Positions 62,686-64,000 of a DNA stretch of 64,000 nt are shown here, one piece after another. The stretch comes from Apiospora phragmitis (lineage: Eukaryota; Ascomycota; Sordariomycetes; Amphisphaeriales; Apiosporaceae). The translations under genes were made by a program, and so were the position numbers. Below the pieces are notes generated by a model. The model was not told the DNA's origin. It saw only the letters and a program-made list of their open reading frames with translations, and did not search any database. The stretch is from positions 2,604,001-2,668,000 of the forward strand of contig JAQQWL010000013.1 in NCBI GenBank assembly GCA_038363925.1, given 5' to 3'. Numbering within the stretch: position 1 is the first letter of the stretch; the number at the start of each line of letters is the position of its first letter.

Positions 62686-63634
62686 GCTGAGCTGAGCTAC
62701 ATAAGACAAAGAGAGCAAGGCAAGGCGGTCAAAAAGGGTAATTAAGAAATAGGAAGGAAAAAAGAGAGAGGAGCGCAGAGAATGGGGGCTAATTTGTGTT
62801 GGGTGGATGGATCGGTTACGAAGTAAAATTTATGAGATACACCACAAACGAATATAGACCGACTTATTTTTGCAATCAAATGGCTGTTAGATCATCCGGT
62901 TGATTCAATGTTTTCATCAAGTAGGTAGTTGCTGTCTCGAGGAGCCGCTATCCCTGCTGGTGAGCCTGACGAGCAGCAAGCAGTCACTACTGGGGCAGAC
63001 TCTGATAGTGAGAGACGAATGCACAAGCCTTTGTTGTCCTCTTAGAAAGAATTGATGGCCGCTCAACTACTGTCGTATGCCATGAAGGATACGGAGGAGA
63101 TGGGCTGACTGTTCCCCCAGCCCCCCTCCCCCCCCCCATCTCCTCGAGCGCGAATACTGCAATAAGAGTGGGAGCTCTTTCGATACTTGCGTATGTACTA
63201 TGACTTGACTGAGTTGTATGTGAGCGACGACGTGAACTCTCCCTGTCTGGAAATATCTGGAAATTTGATTAAACCTGGGGCTGTCTCTACTGTTCTTTGT
63301 CGGTATTTCGCGCTCAAGGGGATACAGTGATATATACACACACACGGCAAGTGCCCGCGAGAAATTACATGGTGGCTGTGTAACCCAATTCTGGAATACC
63401 GAAGTGAGTACAGTAATAATATGCCGGAGGACAAGTCCGTAGTTATTCCTTTCTTTCCTTTTCTGTTTCTCCAAGCCATCGTTGAGGAAGTTTCTCTTCG
63501 TGCCCGACTTGGCGTTAATGGTCCCTAGGTAAATACGGAGTTTGTTATACCAACAGTATAAGTAATCCGATTCATGCTTAACCAAGCAGGATTTCGACAA
63601 TATGCACGCTCTGCTCGTCATCATAACACTCCTC
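62686..63634. other. Intergenic, convergent 3' regions
   Basis: 3' flanks of erg8 and the right-edge gene. A GAGCT repeat (about three units) follows the erg8 stop; a C-rich run lies at 63119-63138. No gene seen. Confidence 0.6.
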
Positions 63635-64000
63635 CTACATGTATTCCTCCAACACCTCCTCCGTCAAAGCATCCAGAACCTTCTGGTGGTCGACCTCCAC
63701 CCTGCTCGCAAGCAAGGGCATGACGCGCTCCTCGAGCAGCCGACACGCCGCCCGTACCTTGCGCACATCCAGGTCCCGCTTCGCGCGGTCCACGAGGAGG
63801 ACGCTGCCCTTGCACCACTTCTGGCGATGCGCCGGCAGGGAACGCCCACTGGTCGTCGTTTATGTAGCGCGCGGAGATCTGAAGCATCAGCATGCTGACG
63901 TTCGGGTTCCGCGCGCTCCCGTCGGCGTCTCCGTCGCGCCAGCGGCCCAGGACTCGCCGAGGCACTCGGAGATCTCGAGCGGATCGTCGCCCTCGAGGGT
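63635..64000 (-). CDS. Uncharacterised protein, C-terminal part, truncated by window edge
   Basis: Minus-strand coding signal entering from the right edge, stop TAG at 63635-63637. Readable pieces are LEISECLGESW, NPNVSMLMLQISARYINDD, KWCKGSVLLVDRAKRDLDVR and ALTEEVLEEYM. They lie in different frames: one base appears missing near 63950 (GGG/CCC), and near 63838-63840 (GGG) the shift needs one base fewer or two more. About 120 residues are visible. Composition and codon bias are those of a real gene of this genome, but I do not recognise the family. Confidence 0.6.

Noticed and set aside
1..64000. CRISPR arrays, bacterial operons, intact transposons or LTRs
   Set aside because: No direct-repeat/spacer arrays, no transposase or reverse-transcriptase motifs and no paired terminal repeats were seen.

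Overview
The window is nuclear DNA of a filamentous ascomycete (Pezizomycotina). Genes lie on both strands, carry short GT-AG introns (about 50-110 nt, with CTAAC/CTGAC-like branch sites), use strongly G/C-ending codons, and belong to fungal families: Pth11-like 7TM receptor, Zn2Cys6 regulator, GH125 mannosidase, fungal MFS sugar porter, MYST acetyltransferase Esa1. A Sordariomycete is plausible but not proven.

Layout. 1-28 kb is gene-rich: 3' part of an NRPS-like adenylation enzyme (+), a large secreted protein of unknown function (-), an MFS sugar transporter (+), pantoate-beta-alanine ligase (+), a Pth11-like receptor (-), a gene-poor gap, a secreted GH125 mannosidase (+), a YER152C-type aminotransferase (+), Esa1 (-), RNase H2 subunit C (-), a cyclopropane-fatty-acid-synthase-like methyltransferase (+) and, at 28.4 kb, a HET-C2-type glycolipid transfer protein (+). 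29-42 kb is a lower-GC, gene-poor island. It holds three decayed, same-strand copies of an unusual cysteine-rich family and, at its right side, an intron-containing tRNA-Cys(GCA). 42-46 kb has a small secreted protein (+) and a DUF4139 protein (-). 46-54 kb is a long gene-free stretch leading to a Zn2Cys6 transcription factor (+). 57-63 kb holds a METTL16-type RNA methyltransferase (+) and phosphomevalonate kinase (+). A partial unknown gene (-) runs off the right edge.

Most genes are housekeeping or metabolic (CoA synthesis, ergosterol precursors, chromatin, genome maintenance, lipid transfer) with no sign of a biosynthetic cluster, apart from the truncated adenylation gene at the left edge.

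Two things stand out. First, the 31.3-38.9 kb family: each copy has an N-terminal and a C-terminal module with Cys spacing close to Zn2Cys6, joined by a charged or low-complexity linker. Each copy has one in-frame stop, and each also has a frame break; in one copy the break is a 22-bp tandem repeat. Second, many conserved genes (Esa1, METTL16, the transcription factor, the DUF4139 gene and others) are each broken by isolated one-base deletions, mostly in short G/C runs. This looks like assembly error more than biology and must be settled before any of these genes is called a pseudogene.
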